From: Streptomyces eurythermus
Lineage (GTDB): Bacteria; Actinomycetota; Actinomycetes; Streptomycetales; Streptomycetaceae
Assembly: GCF_014649115.1 (NCBI RefSeq)
Contig: NZ_BMSK01000001.1
Coordinates: 62,001 to 126,000, forward strand
Direction: 5' to 3'
Length of the DNA: 64,000 bases
Shown piece by piece: positions 17,695-26,552 of the stretch; the stretch's first letter is position 1, and each line of letters opens with the position of its first letter. The notes under the pieces are model-generated. The model was not told the DNA's origin. It worked only from the letters and a program-made list of their open reading frames with translations, and ran no database searches. A program made the position numbers and the translations under genes.

Positions 17695-18300
17695 ATGGCT
17701 GGACCCCAGCGCCGCGGAAGCGGTGCCGGTGGCGGCGAGCGGCGGGACCGGAAGGGCCGTGACGGCGGCGCTGCTGCCGCCGAGAAGACCGCGTACGTTG
17801 AGCGCGTCGTCGCGATCAACCGCGTCGCCAAGGTTGTGAAGGGTGGTCGTCGCTTCAGCTTCACCGCGCTGGTCGTGGTGGGCGACGGTGACGGCACCGT
17901 GGGTGTCGGTTACGGCAAGGCCAAGGAGGTGCCGGCCGCCATCGCCAAGGGCGTTGAGGAGGCCAAGAAGCACTTCTTCAAGGTCCCGCGTATCCAGGGC
18001 ACCATCCCGCACCCGATCCAGGGTGAGAAGGCCGCCGGCGTCGTGCTGCTCAAGCCCGCGTCCCCCGGTACCGGTGTTATCGCCGGTGGTCCGGTGCGTG
18101 CCGTGCTCGAGTGCGCCGGTATCCACGACGTGCTGTCGAAGTCGCTCGGCTCCGACAACGCCATCAACATCGTGCACGCGACCGTGGAGGCCCTGAAGGG
18201 CCTGCAGCGTCCCGAGGAGATCGCGGCCCGCCGTGGTCTGCCGCTCGAGGACGTCGCTCCCGCGGCTCTGCTGCGTGCGCGTGCCGGGGCGGGTGCGTAA
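17695..18300 (+). CDS. rpsE: 30S ribosomal protein S5 with N-terminal extension
   Basis: A 201-residue protein. An Arg/Gly-rich extension ([20 protein letters not shown]) of about 30 residues precedes the dsRBD-like core ([40 protein letters not shown]). S5 affects translational fidelity and lines the mRNA entrance. The gap to rpmD is 2 nt. Confidence 0.98.
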   Translation: MAGPQRRGSGAGGGERRDRKGRDGGAAAAEKTAYVERVVAINRVAKVVKGGRRFSFTALVVVGDGDGTVGVGYGKAKEVPAAIAKGVEEAKKHFFKVPRIQGTIPHPIQGEKAAGVVLLKPASPGTGVIAGGPVRAVLECAGIHDVLSKSLGSDNAINIVHATVEALKGLQRPEEIAARRGLPLEDVAPAALLRARAGAGA

Positions 18301-18302
18301 TC

Positions 18303-18485
18303 ATGGCTCAGCTCAAGATCACGCAGGTCAAGTCCTACATCGGCAGCAAGCAGAACCACCGTGACACCCTGCGCTCCCTTGGTCTCAAGGGCATCAACAC
18401 GCAGGTCGTCAAGGAGGACCGCCCCGAGTTCCGCGGCATGGTGCACACCGTCCGCCACCTCGTGACGGTCGAGGAGGTCGACTGA
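18303..18485 (+). CDS. rpmD: 50S ribosomal protein L30
   Basis: A 60-residue protein, [20 protein letters not shown] then [20 protein letters not shown]. This is normal bacterial L30 length. It sits 2 nt after rpsE and 2 nt before rplO. Confidence 0.97.
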   Translation: MAQLKITQVKSYIGSKQNHRDTLRSLGLKGINTQVVKEDRPEFRGMVHTVRHLVTVEEVD

Positions 18486-18487
18486 TC

Positions 18488-18943
18488 ATGGCGGAGCAGA
18501 ACCCGCTCAAGATCCACAACCTCCGTCCCGCCCCGGGCGCCAAGACCGCCAAGACCCGTGTCGGTCGTGGTGAGGCGTCGAAGGGTAAGACGGCCGGTCG
18601 TGGTACCAAGGGCACCAAGGCCCGCTACCAGGTTCCGGAGCGCTTCGAGGGTGGCCAGATGCCGCTCCACATGCGCCTCCCGAAGCTGAAGGGCTTCAAG
18701 AACCCGTTCAAGACCGAGTACCAGGTCGTGAACCTCGACAAGCTGGCCGCGCTCTACCCGGAGGGTGGCGAGGTCACCGTCGAGTCGCTGGTGGCCAAGG
18801 GCGCCGTTCGCAAGAACAGCCTCGTCAAGGTCCTCGGCCAGGGCGAGATCTCCGTGGCGCTGCAGGTGACGGTCGACGCCGTCTCCGGCTCCGCCAAGGA
18901 GAAGATCACCGCCGCCGGCGGCACGGTCACCGAGCTCGTCTGA
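18488..18943 (+). CDS. rplO: 50S ribosomal protein L15
   Basis: A 151-residue protein, N-terminal tail rich in Gly and basic residues ([34 protein letters not shown]) that threads into 23S rRNA, then a globular domain ending [16 protein letters not shown]. It closes the ribosomal run before a strong terminator-like hairpin and secY. Confidence 0.98.
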   Translation: MAEQNPLKIHNLRPAPGAKTAKTRVGRGEASKGKTAGRGTKGTKARYQVPERFEGGQMPLHMRLPKLKGFKNPFKTEYQVVNLDKLAALYPEGGEVTVESLVAKGAVRKNSLVKVLGQGEISVALQVTVDAVSGSAKEKITAAGGTVTELV

Positions 18944-18981
18944 GTCCCTCGGACGCAGCGTCGATGACGTAAACGATCCCG

Positions 18982-19014
18982 ACCGGGGATACCTCACAAT
19001 GAGGTATCCCCGGT
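18982..19014 (+). terminator. Perfect 15-bp hairpin between rplO and secY
   Basis: Arms at 18982-18996 and 19000-19014 pair perfectly, with ACCGGGGATACCTCA on the left, around a CAA loop, followed by TTGGTCGTTCC. The stem is very stable, but the T-run is weak. It probably terminates or attenuates transcription of the spc genes before secY, which appears to have its own promoter. Confidence 0.75.
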
Positions 19015-19020
19015 TGGTCG

Positions 19021-19050
19021 TTCCTAGGGGGGCATGGTCGCCGGTAAGGT
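19021..19050 (+). promoter_or_regulatory. Candidate secY promoter
   Basis: TTCCTA (19021-19026) and TAAGGT (19045-19050) with an 18-nt spacer, directly after the hairpin and about 80 nt before the secY GTG. Only the -10 is a good match to the vegetative consensus. Confidence 0.4.
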
Positions 19051-19132
19051 GGCCTGCACTGTTCTCTTTCGTATTCGTCGAACCTCAGACCGTCACCCTT
19101 GACGCAGTTGCGCGGGGGTCGCAGGAGGCACC

Positions 19133-20446
19133 GTGCTCACCGCGTTCGCCCGGGCGTTCAGGACGCCCGACCTGCGCAAGAAGCTGCTCTTCACGCTGGG
19201 CATCATCGTGGTCTACCGGGTCGGTACCCACATCCCGATCCCCAACGTCAACTACCAGGCCGTCCAGCAGTGTGTGAAGGAGGCCGGCGCCAACCAGGGC
19301 CTGTTCGGCCTCGTGAACATGTTCAGCGGCGGCGCGCTGCTCCAGATCACGGTCTTCGCGCTCGGCATCATGCCGTACATCACCGCCAGCATCATCCTTC
19401 AGCTGCTGACCGTGGTGATCCCGCGCCTGGAGGCCCTGAAGAAGGAGGGCCAGGCCGGCACGGCGAAGATCACGCAGTACACCCGCTACCTGACCGTGGC
19501 GCTCGCCATCCTCCAGGGCACCGGCCTGGTGGCCACCGCCCGCAGCGGCGCGCTCTTCAACGGTTGCTCGGTCGCCACGAGCATCGTCGATGACCAGGCG
19601 ATCTTCGCGACCATCACGATGGTCATCTGCATGACCGCCGGTACCGCCCTGGTGATGTGGCTCGGTGAGCTGATCACCGACCGCGGCATCGGCAACGGCA
19701 TGTCGATCCTCATGTTCATCTCGATCGCCGCGACCTTCCCGTCCGCGCTGTGGGCCATCAAGAAGCAGGGCTCGCTGGCGGGCGGCTGGATCGAGTTCGG
19801 CACCGTCATCGCGGTCGGCCTGGTCATGGTCGCGCTCGTCGTCTTCGTCGAGCAGGCCCAGCGCCGCATCCCGGTGCAGTACGCGAAGCGGATGATCGGC
19901 CGCCGGTCCTACGGCGGTACGTCCACGTACATCCCGCTCAAGGTGAACCAGGCGGGTGTGATTCCCGTCATCTTCGCCTCCTCGCTGCTCTACATCCCGG
20001 CGCTCGTGGCGCAGTTCGCGGGAGGCAACTCGGGCTGGAAGACCTGGATCGAGCAGAACCTCACCAAGGGCGACCACCCGATTTACATCACTTCGTACTT
20101 CTTGCTCATCGTTTTCTTCGCGTTCTTCTACGTCGCTATCTCCTTCAACCCCGAGGAAGTAGCCGACAACATGAAGAAGTATGGTGGCTTCATCCCGGGC
20201 ATCCGGGCTGGCCGACCGACCGCTGAGTACCTGAGCTACGTGCTCAACCGGATCACCTGGCCGGGTTCGCTGTATCTGGGTCTGATCGCTCTCGTACCGA
20301 CAATGGCGTTGGTGGGCTTTGGGGCAAGCCAGAACTTCCCCTTCGGCGGGACCAGCATCCTCATCATCGTGGGTGTGGGCCTCGAGACGGTGAAGCAGAT
20401 CGAGAGCCAGCTCCAGCAGCGCAATTACGAAGGGTTCCTCCGCTGA
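19133..20446 (+). CDS. secY: Preprotein translocase subunit SecY
   Basis: A 437-residue protein with ten hydrophobic spans, the channel of the Sec translocon with SecE/SecG. Conserved features: N-terminal FARAFRTPDLRKKLLFTLGI, plug-region sequence NQGLFGLVNMFSGGALLQIT, and cytoplasmic loops such as AQRRIPVQYAKRMIGRRSYG. GTG start with GCAGGAGG upstream. The stop overlaps the adk ATG by 1 nt (TGATG), so the two are coupled. Confidence 0.98.
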   Translation: MLTAFARAFRTPDLRKKLLFTLGIIVVYRVGTHIPIPNVNYQAVQQCVKEAGANQGLFGLVNMFSGGALLQITVFALGIMPYITASIILQLLTVVIPRLEALKKEGQAGTAKITQYTRYLTVALAILQGTGLVATARSGALFNGCSVATSIVDDQAIFATITMVICMTAGTALVMWLGELITDRGIGNGMSILMFISIAATFPSALWAIKKQGSLAGGWIEFGTVIAVGLVMVALVVFVEQAQRRIPVQYAKRMIGRRSYGGTSTYIPLKVNQAGVIPVIFASSLLYIPALVAQFAGGNSGWKTWIEQNLTKGDHPIYITSYFLLIVFFAFFYVAISFNPEEVADNMKKYGGFIPGIRAGRPTAEYLSYVLNRITWPGSLYLGLIALVPTMALVGFGASQNFPFGGTSILIIVGVGLETVKQIESQLQQRNYEGFLR

Positions 20447-21108
20447 TGCGTATCGTCCTCGTCGGGCCGCCGGGTGCCGGTAAGGGAACGCAGGCCGTCC
20501 GGCTCGCAGAGAAGCTGGGCATCCCGCACATCTCCACGGGCGACCTGTTCCGCGCCAACATCAGCCGGCAGACGGAGCTGGGCAAGCTCGCCAAGTCCTA
20601 CATGGACGCCGGCAACCTCGTCCCCGACGAGGTGACCATCGCGATGGCCAAGGACCGCATGGAGCAGCAGGACGCGGAGAAGGGCTTCCTGCTGGACGGC
20701 TTCCCGCGCAACGTCTCGCAGGCGGAGGCCCTGGACCAGCTGCTGCGGGACGAGCAGATGACGCTGGACGCCGTCCTCGACCTGGAGGTCCCCGAGGACG
20801 AGGTCGTCAAGCGGATCGCCGGCCGGCGCATCTGCCGCAACGACTCCTCGCACGTCTTCCACGTGACCTACAGCCCGCCCAAGCAGGAGGGCGTCTGCGA
20901 CGTCTGCGGCGGCGAGCTGTACCAGCGCGACGACGACTCCGAGGACACCGTCCGCAAGCGGCTCGAGGTCTACCACACGCAGACCGAGCCGATCATCGAC
21001 TACTACAAGGCACAGGAGCTGGTCGTGACGATCTCCTCCCTGGGGCCGGTGGACGAGATCACGCAGCGGGCGCTGGAGGCCCTCAAGCGCGAGAAGGCCG
21101 AGAAGTAG
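20446..21108 (+). CDS. adk: Adenylate kinase
   Basis: A 220-residue cytosolic enzyme catalysing ATP + AMP = 2 ADP. P-loop GPPGAGKGT at residues 8-16, AMP-binding DGFPRN (84-89), long-type LID domain at about 127-160. The LID metal site reads C130-x2-D133-x17-C151-x2-C154: three Cys plus Asp, with the Asp at the second position rather than the fourth as I recall for Bacillus. Coupled to secY by overlap and followed by a terminator-like hairpin. Confidence 0.98.
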   Translation: MRIVLVGPPGAGKGTQAVRLAEKLGIPHISTGDLFRANISRQTELGKLAKSYMDAGNLVPDEVTIAMAKDRMEQQDAEKGFLLDGFPRNVSQAEALDQLLRDEQMTLDAVLDLEVPEDEVVKRIAGRRICRNDSSHVFHVTYSPPKQEGVCDVCGGELYQRDDDSEDTVRKRLEVYHTQTEPIIDYYKAQELVVTISSLGPVDEITQRALEALKREKAEK

Positions 21109-21121
21109 ATCCCGGCCCTTC

Positions 21122-21154
21122 CGGCCGCGGTGCCCTCCCCGGGCGCCGCGGCCG
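21122..21154 (+). terminator. GC-rich hairpin after adk
   Basis: A 14-bp stem: CGGCCGCGGTGCCC (21122-21135) pairs with GGGCGCCGCGGCCG (21141-21154), one G-T wobble, loop TCCCC. It is followed by TACTGTTGT rather than a T-run, so it may be partial. It separates adk from map. Confidence 0.55.
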
Positions 21155-21208
21155 TACTGTTGTACAGGTACCCCAGTCGATGTGAGTGACGGAGAGCGCA
21201 GGCCCCCC

Positions 21209-22045
21209 ATGGTGCAGATCAAGACCCCCGAGCAGATCGCGAAGATGCGGGCGGCGGGCCTGGTCGTAGCCGCCATCCACGCGGCCACGCGCGAGGCCGC
21301 GGTGCCCGGCGCGACCACCCGGGACCTGGACGAGGTGGCCCGCAAGGTCCTCGCCGAGCACGGCGCCAAGTCGAACTTCCTCGGCTACGGCGGCTTCCCG
21401 GCCACCATCTGCACCTCCGTGAACGACGTGGTCGTGCACGGCATCCCCTCCGACGACGTCGTCCTGAAGGACGGCGACATCATCTCCATCGACTGCGGCG
21501 CCATCGTCGACGGCTGGCACGGTGACGCGGCCTACACGGCCTTCGTCGGCTCCGGTCACTCCCCGGAGCTGATCGAGCTGTCCCGGGTGACCGAGGAGTC
21601 GATGTGGGCCGGCATCGCGGCCATGAAGCAGGGCAACCGCCTGGTCGACATCTCCCGGGCGATCGAGACCTACATCCGCCGCCAGCCCAAGCCCGGCGGC
21701 GGCCGCTACGGCATCATCGAGGACTACGGCGGCCACGGCATCGGCACCGAGATGCACATGGACCCGCACCTGCTGAACTACGTCGACCGGCGCCGCGGCA
21801 AGGGCCCCAAGCTGGTCCCCGGCTTCTGCCTGGCCATCGAGCCGATGGTCTCCCTCGGCACCCCGAAGACCGAGGTCCTGTCCGACGACTGGACGGTCAT
21901 CACGACCGACGGCACCTGGTCCTCCCACTGGGAGCACTCCGTCGCCCTGACCGAGCAGGGACCGCTGGTGCTCACGGCTCCCGACGGGGGCAAGGCGAAG
22001 CTGGCGGAGTACGGCGTCACGGCGGCTCCCGACCCGCTCGCGTAA
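21209..22045 (+). CDS. map: Methionine aminopeptidase (type Ia)
   Basis: A 278-residue enzyme that removes initiator Met in the cytosol. ATG 21209 is chosen because it gives the family N-terminus [20 protein letters not shown]; an upstream GTG at 21182 would add nine unconserved residues. Metal ligands are visible: [15 protein letters not shown] (two Asp), GHGIGTEMH (His), and AIEPMVS and WEHSVALTE (Glu). It stands in the usual adk-map-infA order. Confidence 0.97.
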   Translation: MVQIKTPEQIAKMRAAGLVVAAIHAATREAAVPGATTRDLDEVARKVLAEHGAKSNFLGYGGFPATICTSVNDVVVHGIPSDDVVLKDGDIISIDCGAIVDGWHGDAAYTAFVGSGHSPELIELSRVTEESMWAGIAAMKQGNRLVDISRAIETYIRRQPKPGGGRYGIIEDYGGHGIGTEMHMDPHLLNYVDRRRGKGPKLVPGFCLAIEPMVSLGTPKTEVLSDDWTVITTDGTWSSHWEHSVALTEQGPLVLTAPDGGKAKLAEYGVTAAPDPLA

Positions 22046-22075
22046 GGATCACCCCGATGGGGCAGACTTCCTCGA

Positions 22076-22105
22076 TTCGCCTTTCCGGGTGCGCCGACGT
22101 AGACT
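22076..22105 (+). promoter_or_regulatory. Candidate infA promoter
   Basis: TAGACT (22100-22105) is an excellent Streptomyces -10 box; TTCGCC (22076-22081) is a modest -35 at an 18-nt spacing. Transcription would start about 85 nt before the infA GTG. The leader holds a GCATGC-CT-GCATGC repeat (22130-22143). Confidence 0.5.
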
Positions 22106-22196
22106 GACTCGTCGGCTCTTGTGCACCCGCATGCCTGCATGCTCACAATCGGTGCACGGCGGAGTCGATCAAGGTAGTCGATTCGAAGGGCGAAGC

Positions 22197-22418
22197 GTGG
22201 CCAAGAAGCAAGGTGCCATCGAGATCGAGGGCACTGTCGTCGAGTCTCTGCCGAACGCCATGTTCAAGGTCGAGCTCCAGAACGGCCACCAGGTCCTGGC
22301 ACACATCAGCGGCAAGATGCGTATGCACTACATCCGCATCCTCCCTGACGACCGGGTCGTGGTGGAGCTGTCTCCGTACGACCTGACGCGTGGCCGGATC
22401 GTCTACCGGTACAAGTAG
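22197..22418 (+). CDS. infA: Translation initiation factor IF-1
   Basis: A 73-residue S1/OB-fold protein that occupies the 30S A site during initiation. GTG start yields [20 protein letters not shown], then [20 protein letters not shown] and the C-terminal [12 protein letters not shown], all of normal family length. GAAGGGCGAAGC precedes the start. The L36 gene follows after 60 nt. Confidence 0.98.
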   Translation: MAKKQGAIEIEGTVVESLPNAMFKVELQNGHQVLAHISGKMRMHYIRILPDDRVVVELSPYDLTRGRIVYRYK

Positions 22419-22478
22419 ATCTTGCCCGCGCTTCGGGCCCGCCCGGAGCGATGGCACTGACCCGGAGAACCTCACCCC

Positions 22479-22592
22479 ATGAAGGTCAAGCCGAGCGTCA
22501 AGAAGATCTGCGACAAGTGCAGGGTGATCCGCCGTCACGGCCGGGTCATGGTCATCTGCGAGAACCCGCGCCACAAGCAGCGCCAGGGCTGA
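22479..22592 (+). CDS. rpmJ: 50S ribosomal protein L36 (zinc type)
   Basis: A 37-residue protein, [20 protein letters not shown] then [17 protein letters not shown]. Cys11, Cys14, Cys27 and His32 are the zinc ligands of the C+ form. Located between infA and rpsM as in most bacteria. Actinobacteria may also carry a zinc-free paralogue elsewhere (family knowledge). Confidence 0.97.
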   Translation: MKVKPSVKKICDKCRVIRRHGRVMVICENPRHKQRQG

Positions 22593-22784
22593 CGCACGAC
22601 CGTTTCCCTCTGCACCTCTATCGCAGAGTTTCGCGCGACGCGAGCTGAATATGTTCATACGCAGGACCCGAGCCATCCAGCTCGATACCCCCGGTTCGGA
22701 GGCCGGGGACCCGGTTCGTACCTGGTACGGCGGCCGGGAGCCGGTTCTGCGGAAGACCTCCGAAGAATCACCAGGAGCCATTGA
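22593..22784 (+). other. Leader before rpsM
   Basis: 192 nt without a gene. It contains CTCTGC...GCAGAG and a CCCCGG-TTCGGAGG-CCGGGG hairpin. An AGGAG lies close to the rpsM ATG. No clear promoter was identified. Confidence 0.3.
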
Positions 22785-23165
22785 ATGGCACGCGTTTCCG
22801 GTGTTGACATCCCGCGCGAAAAGCGCGTGGAGGTCGCCCTCACCTACGTGTTCGGCATCGGCCGGACCCTCTCCAAGGAGACGCTGGCTGCGACCGGCGT
22901 CGACCCGAACACCCGCGTCCGCGACCTGACGGAAGAGCAGCTCGTCGCGATCCGCGAGTACGTCGACAACAACATCAAGACCGAGGGTGACCTCCGTCGC
23001 GAGATCCAGGCCGACATCCGCCGCAAGGTCGAGATCGGCTGCTACCAGGGTCTCCGTCACCGTCGCGGTCTGCCCGTCCGCGGTCAGCGCACCAGCACCA
23101 ACGCCCGTACCCGCAAGGGCCCGCGTCGCGCCATCGCCGGCAAGAAGAAGCCGGGCAAGAAGTAG
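22785..23165 (+). CDS. rpsM: 30S ribosomal protein S13
   Basis: A 126-residue protein, [20 protein letters not shown], with the H2TH-like fold and basic C-terminal tail ([19 protein letters not shown]) that reaches the P-site tRNA. It forms the S13-S19 head pair and bridge B1. The rpsK gene follows 65 nt later. Confidence 0.98.
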   Translation: MARVSGVDIPREKRVEVALTYVFGIGRTLSKETLAATGVDPNTRVRDLTEEQLVAIREYVDNNIKTEGDLRREIQADIRRKVEIGCYQGLRHRRGLPVRGQRTSTNARTRKGPRRAIAGKKKPGKK

Positions 23166-23230
23166 TCCGCAGCGGACGCCTGTCCACGGTCTTCGCTGTA
23201 GGACCGACCACCTCCCGTAGGAGTTATTAG

Positions 23231-23635
23231 ATGCCCCCCAAGGGTCGTCAGGGCGCTGCCAAGAAGGTGCGCCGCAAGGAAAAGAAGAACGTCGCTCACG
23301 GCCACGCGCACATCAAGAGCACGTTCAACAACACGATCGTCTCGATCACGGACCCGTCCGGCAACGTGATCTCCTGGGCCTCCGCCGGCCACGTCGGCTT
23401 CAAGGGCTCCCGGAAGTCCACGCCGTTCGCCGCGCAGATGGCCGCCGAGTCGGCCGCCCGCCGCGCCCAGGAGCACGGCATGCGCAAGGTCGACGTGTTC
23501 GTGAAGGGCCCGGGCTCCGGTCGCGAGACCGCGATCCGTTCCCTCCAGGCCACGGGTCTCGAGGTCGGCTCCATCCAGGACGTCACCCCGACCCCGCACA
23601 ACGGCTGCCGCCCGCCGAAGCGCCGTCGCGTCTGA
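23231..23635 (+). CDS. rpsK: 30S ribosomal protein S11
   Basis: A 134-residue protein with a basic N-terminus ([20 protein letters not shown]) then the conserved [20 protein letters not shown] and [21 protein letters not shown]11 sits on the 30S platform. TAGGAG lies just before the ATG. Confidence 0.98.
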   Translation: MPPKGRQGAAKKVRRKEKKNVAHGHAHIKSTFNNTIVSITDPSGNVISWASAGHVGFKGSRKSTPFAAQMAAESAARRAQEHGMRKVDVFVKGPGSGRETAIRSLQATGLEVGSIQDVTPTPHNGCRPPKRRRV

Positions 23636-23660
23636 CGCTCGCTTCGACTGGCTGGGTTCC

Positions 23661-23692
23661 GGGCGGTACGGCTCTTCGGGGTCGTGCCGCCC
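23661..23692 (+). other. Hairpin between rpsK and rpoA
   Basis: GGGCGGTACG (23661-23670) pairs with CGTGCCGCCC (23683-23692) with one wobble, loop of 12 nt. There is no T-run. Possibly an attenuator or processing site that adjusts rpoA relative to ribosomal protein expression. Confidence 0.4.
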
Positions 23693-23782
23693 GTACCCTT
23701 GCAGTACCCGCGCTTTTCCCGGGCGCGGTCTCCGTCGGACGTCAAATAGCGGGCGTCCACGAAAGAAGGATCTGATCCACAC

Positions 23783-24805
23783 ATGCTGATCGCTCAGCGT
23801 CCCTCGTTGACCGAAGAGGTCGTCGACGAGTTCCGCTCCCGGTTCGTGATCGAGCCGCTGGAGCCGGGCTTCGGCTACACCCTCGGCAACTCCCTGCGCC
23901 GTACGCTCCTCTCCTCGATCCCGGGTGCCGCCGTCACCTCGATCCGGATCGACGGTGTCCTGCACGAGTTCACCACCGTGCCGGGCGTCAAGGAGGACGT
24001 CACCGACCTGATCCTCAACATCAAGCAGCTGGTCGTCTCCTCGGAGCACGACGAGCCGGTCGTGATGTACCTGCGCAAGCAGGGCCCGGGTCTGGTCACC
24101 GCCGCCGACATCGCGCCCCCGGCCGGTGTCGAGGTGCACAACCCCGACCTCGTCCTCGCCACGCTCAACGGCAAGGGCAAGCTGGAGATGGAGCTGACCG
24201 TCGAGCGCGGTCGCGGCTACGTCTCCGCCGTGCAGAACAAGCAGGTGGGCCAGGAGATCGGCCGTATCCCGGTCGACTCGATCTACTCGCCGGTGCTGAA
24301 GGTCACGTACAAGGTCGAGGCCACGCGTGTCGAGCAGCGCACCGACTTCGACAAGCTGATCGTCGACGTCGAGACCAAGCAGGCGATGCGTCCGCGTGAC
24401 GCCATGGCCTCCGCCGGCAAGACCCTGGTCGAGCTGTTCGGTCTCGCCCGCGAGCTGAACATCGACGCCGAGGGCATCGACATGGGCCCGTCCCCGACGG
24501 ACGCCGCCCTGGCCGCGGACCTGGCGCTGCCGATCGAGGAGCTCGAGCTCACCGTTCGGTCGTACAACTGCCTCAAGCGCGAGGGCATCCACTCCGTGGG
24601 TGAGCTGGTCGCGCGCAGCGAGGCCGACCTGCTGGACATCCGCAACTTCGGTGCGAAGTCCATCGACGAGGTCAAGGCGAAGCTGGCCGGCATGGGCCTG
24701 GCCCTGAAGGACAGCCCGCCCGGATTCGACCCCACGGCCGCCGCGGACGCCTTCGGCGCCGACGACGACGCGGACGCGGGTTTCGTGGAGACCGAGCAGT
24801 ACTGA
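23783..24805 (+). CDS. rpoA: RNA polymerase alpha subunit
   Basis: A 340-residue protein. N-terminal dimerisation domain, residues 1-225 ([40 protein letters not shown]), then a flexible linker and C-terminal domain ([40 protein letters not shown]) that binds UP elements and activators. It ends with an acidic tail. GAAAGAAGG precedes the ATG. Confidence 0.99.
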   Translation: MLIAQRPSLTEEVVDEFRSRFVIEPLEPGFGYTLGNSLRRTLLSSIPGAAVTSIRIDGVLHEFTTVPGVKEDVTDLILNIKQLVVSSEHDEPVVMYLRKQGPGLVTAADIAPPAGVEVHNPDLVLATLNGKGKLEMELTVERGRGYVSAVQNKQVGQEIGRIPVDSIYSPVLKVTYKVEATRVEQRTDFDKLIVDVETKQAMRPRDAMASAGKTLVELFGLARELNIDAEGIDMGPSPTDAALAADLALPIEELELTVRSYNCLKREGIHSVGELVARSEADLLDIRNFGAKSIDEVKAKLAGMGLALKDSPPGFDPTAAADAFGADDDADAGFVETEQY

Positions 24806-24920
24806 GTCTCTGCTTCCGGGGTTCGCGTCAGCGGACCCCGGATCTCTGACAGGCGACCGCCTGCTCAGATACTGACCCCGGTACCTGATACGGCCGGGGC
24901 AGACACCTAGGAGAAGAACC

Positions 24921-25412
24921 ATGCCGAAGCCCACCAAGGGTGCCCGTCTGGGCGGCAGCGCCGCGCACGAGAAGCTGCTCCTCGCGAACCTCGCGAAGAG
25001 CCTCTTCGAGCACGGCAAGATCACCACCACCGAGGCCAAGGCCCGCCGCCTGCGCCCGTACGCCGAGCGTCTGATCACCAAGGCGAAGAAGGGTGACCTT
25101 CACAACCGCCGCCAGGTGCTTCAGGTGATCACGGACAAGAGCGTCGTCCACACGCTCTTCACCGAGATCGGCCCGCGCTACGAGAACCGCCCCGGTGGTT
25201 ACACCCGCATCACCAAGATCGGTAACCGCCGTGGCGACAACGCGCCCATGGCCGTCATCGAGCTGGTCGAGGCGCTGACGGTGCAGCAGAACGCCGTGGG
25301 CGAGGCCGAGGCCGCGACCAAGCGTGCGGTCAAGGAGGCCGAGGAGGCCAAGGCCGAGGAGACCAAGGTCGAGGAGACCGAGGCTCCGGCCGAGGAGTCC
25401 AAGGACGCCTGA
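24921..25412 (+). CDS. rplQ: 50S ribosomal protein L17 with acidic tail
   Basis: A 163-residue protein, longer than the usual 120-125. Core [20 protein letters not shown] and [20 protein letters not shown], then a Glu/Ala-rich helical extension ([18 protein letters not shown]). L17 lies by the tunnel exit. Last gene of the superoperon, followed by a strong terminator. The AGGAGAAG ribosome binding site is clear. Confidence 0.98.
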   Translation: MPKPTKGARLGGSAAHEKLLLANLAKSLFEHGKITTTEAKARRLRPYAERLITKAKKGDLHNRRQVLQVITDKSVVHTLFTEIGPRYENRPGGYTRITKIGNRRGDNAPMAVIELVEALTVQQNAVGEAEAATKRAVKEAEEAKAEETKVEETEAPAEESKDA

Positions 25413-25432
25413 GGCTCTGCCTGAACGCGGGA

Positions 25433-25473
25433 AGCGGGCCCACCCTTAGGGGTGGGCCCGCTTTCGCGTTTTT
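25433..25473 (+). terminator. Rho-independent terminator of the superoperon
   Basis: A perfect 13-bp stem: AGCGGGCCCACCC (25433-25445) with GGGTGGGCCCGCT (25450-25462), loop TTAG, followed by TTCGCGTTTTT. It is the clearest intrinsic terminator in the window. Confidence 0.93.
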
Positions 25474-25504
25474 CCCTACGGCACAGCCCTGAGAGGATCT
25501 GCAC

Positions 25505-26368
25505 GTGAGTGACGAAGTGCAGCCCGGTTACGTTCGTGTCCGTCTCGATCTGTCCTACGACGGTTCCGCCTTCCACGGCTGGGCCAAGCAGGCCGGGGGC
25601 CGGCGGACCGTGCAGGGGGAGATCGAGGACGCCCTGCGGACGGTCACGCGGTCCAAGGAGACGTACGAGCTGACCGTGGCCGGTCGCACCGATGCCGGGG
25701 TGCACGCCAGGGGGCAGGTGGCGCACGTCGATCTGCCCGAGGAGCTGTGGCGCGAGCACCACCAGAAGCTGCTGAAGCGGCTGGCCGGCCGGCTGCCGAA
25801 GGACGTCCGGGTGTGGGCGCTGCGCAAGGCGCCGAGCGGGTTCAACGCGCGGTTCTCGGCGGTGTGGCGGCGCTATGCCTACCGGGTCACCGACAATCCC
25901 GGGGGAGTGGATCCGCTGCTGCGAGGCCACGTGCTGTGGCACGACTGGCCGCTCGACGTGGACGCCATGAACGAGGCCGCGCGGGCGCTGCTCGGGGAGC
26001 ACGACTTCGCCGCCTACTGCAAGAAGCGCGAAGGCGCGACCACCATCCGTACCCTCCAGGAGCTGAGCCTGGTGCGGGGCGAGGACGGGATCATCACCGC
26101 GACCGTGCGGGCGGACGCGTTCTGCCACAACATGGTGCGCTCGCTGATCGGCGCGCTGCTGTTCGTCGGGGACGGCCACCGGGGGCCGGAGTGGCCGGGG
26201 AAGGTGCTGGCGGCGGGCGTACGGGACTCCGCGGTGCATGTCGTACGGCCGCACGGGCTGACGCTGGAGGAGGTCGGCTACCCGGCCGACGAGCTGCTGG
26301 CGGCCCGGAGCAAGGAGGCCCGGAACAAGCGGTCGCTTCCCGGACTTCCGGGATGCGAAACCTGTTAG
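25505..26368 (+). CDS. truA: tRNA pseudouridine(38-40) synthase TruA
   Basis: A 287-residue enzyme converting U38-U40 of the anticodon stem to pseudouridine. N-terminal [20 protein letters not shown]; catalytic Asp in [20 protein letters not shown]; later [15 protein letters not shown] and RVLPHNMVR-like [23 protein letters not shown] start preceded by GAGAGGATCTGCAC. It follows the superoperon terminator by 30 nt, so it must have its own weak promoter or depend on read-through. Confidence 0.97.
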   Translation: MSDEVQPGYVRVRLDLSYDGSAFHGWAKQAGGRRTVQGEIEDALRTVTRSKETYELTVAGRTDAGVHARGQVAHVDLPEELWREHHQKLLKRLAGRLPKDVRVWALRKAPSGFNARFSAVWRRYAYRVTDNPGGVDPLLRGHVLWHDWPLDVDAMNEAARALLGEHDFAAYCKKREGATTIRTLQELSLVRGEDGIITATVRADAFCHNMVRSLIGALLFVGDGHRGPEWPGKVLAAGVRDSAVHVVRPHGLTLEEVGYPADELLAARSKEARNKRSLPGLPGCETC

Positions 26369-26552
26369 TTACGTCGCATTTCACGTCTCTTACGCCCCAT
26401 ATCCGGACTTGAGGGGCGTATTAGCCCTTACCGACTCTTACGCGTTTCATACGTCTCGGATACAGTTGCGCGACCCGGCCACACGTTCGATGAAGAGGCC
26501 GGGATTGGCTGGGGGGTCGACGGGTCGGTAAGGCCCGGGGTGGGACAACGGA
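26369..26552 (+). promoter_or_regulatory. Control region of the glycan gene cluster
   Basis: A 184-nt region unusually rich in T and A. Two degenerate copies of one motif occur 69 nt apart: TTACGTCGCATTTCACGTCTC with one extra base (from 26369) and TTACGCGTTTCATACGTCTC (26438-26457). TACAGT (26461-26466) with TTACGC 17 nt upstream (26438-26443) is a possible promoter, its -35 inside the second repeat. The expected leader starts with CCCGGCC...GGCCGGG (26474-26480 and 26497-26503). The repeats look like a regulator site. Confidence 0.4.

Noticed and set aside
15925..18177. A 750-codon minus-strand frame opposite rpsH-rpsE
   Set aside because: Repeats of His/Leu/Asp/Val typical of antisense to ribosomal protein genes; the plus-strand genes are certain.
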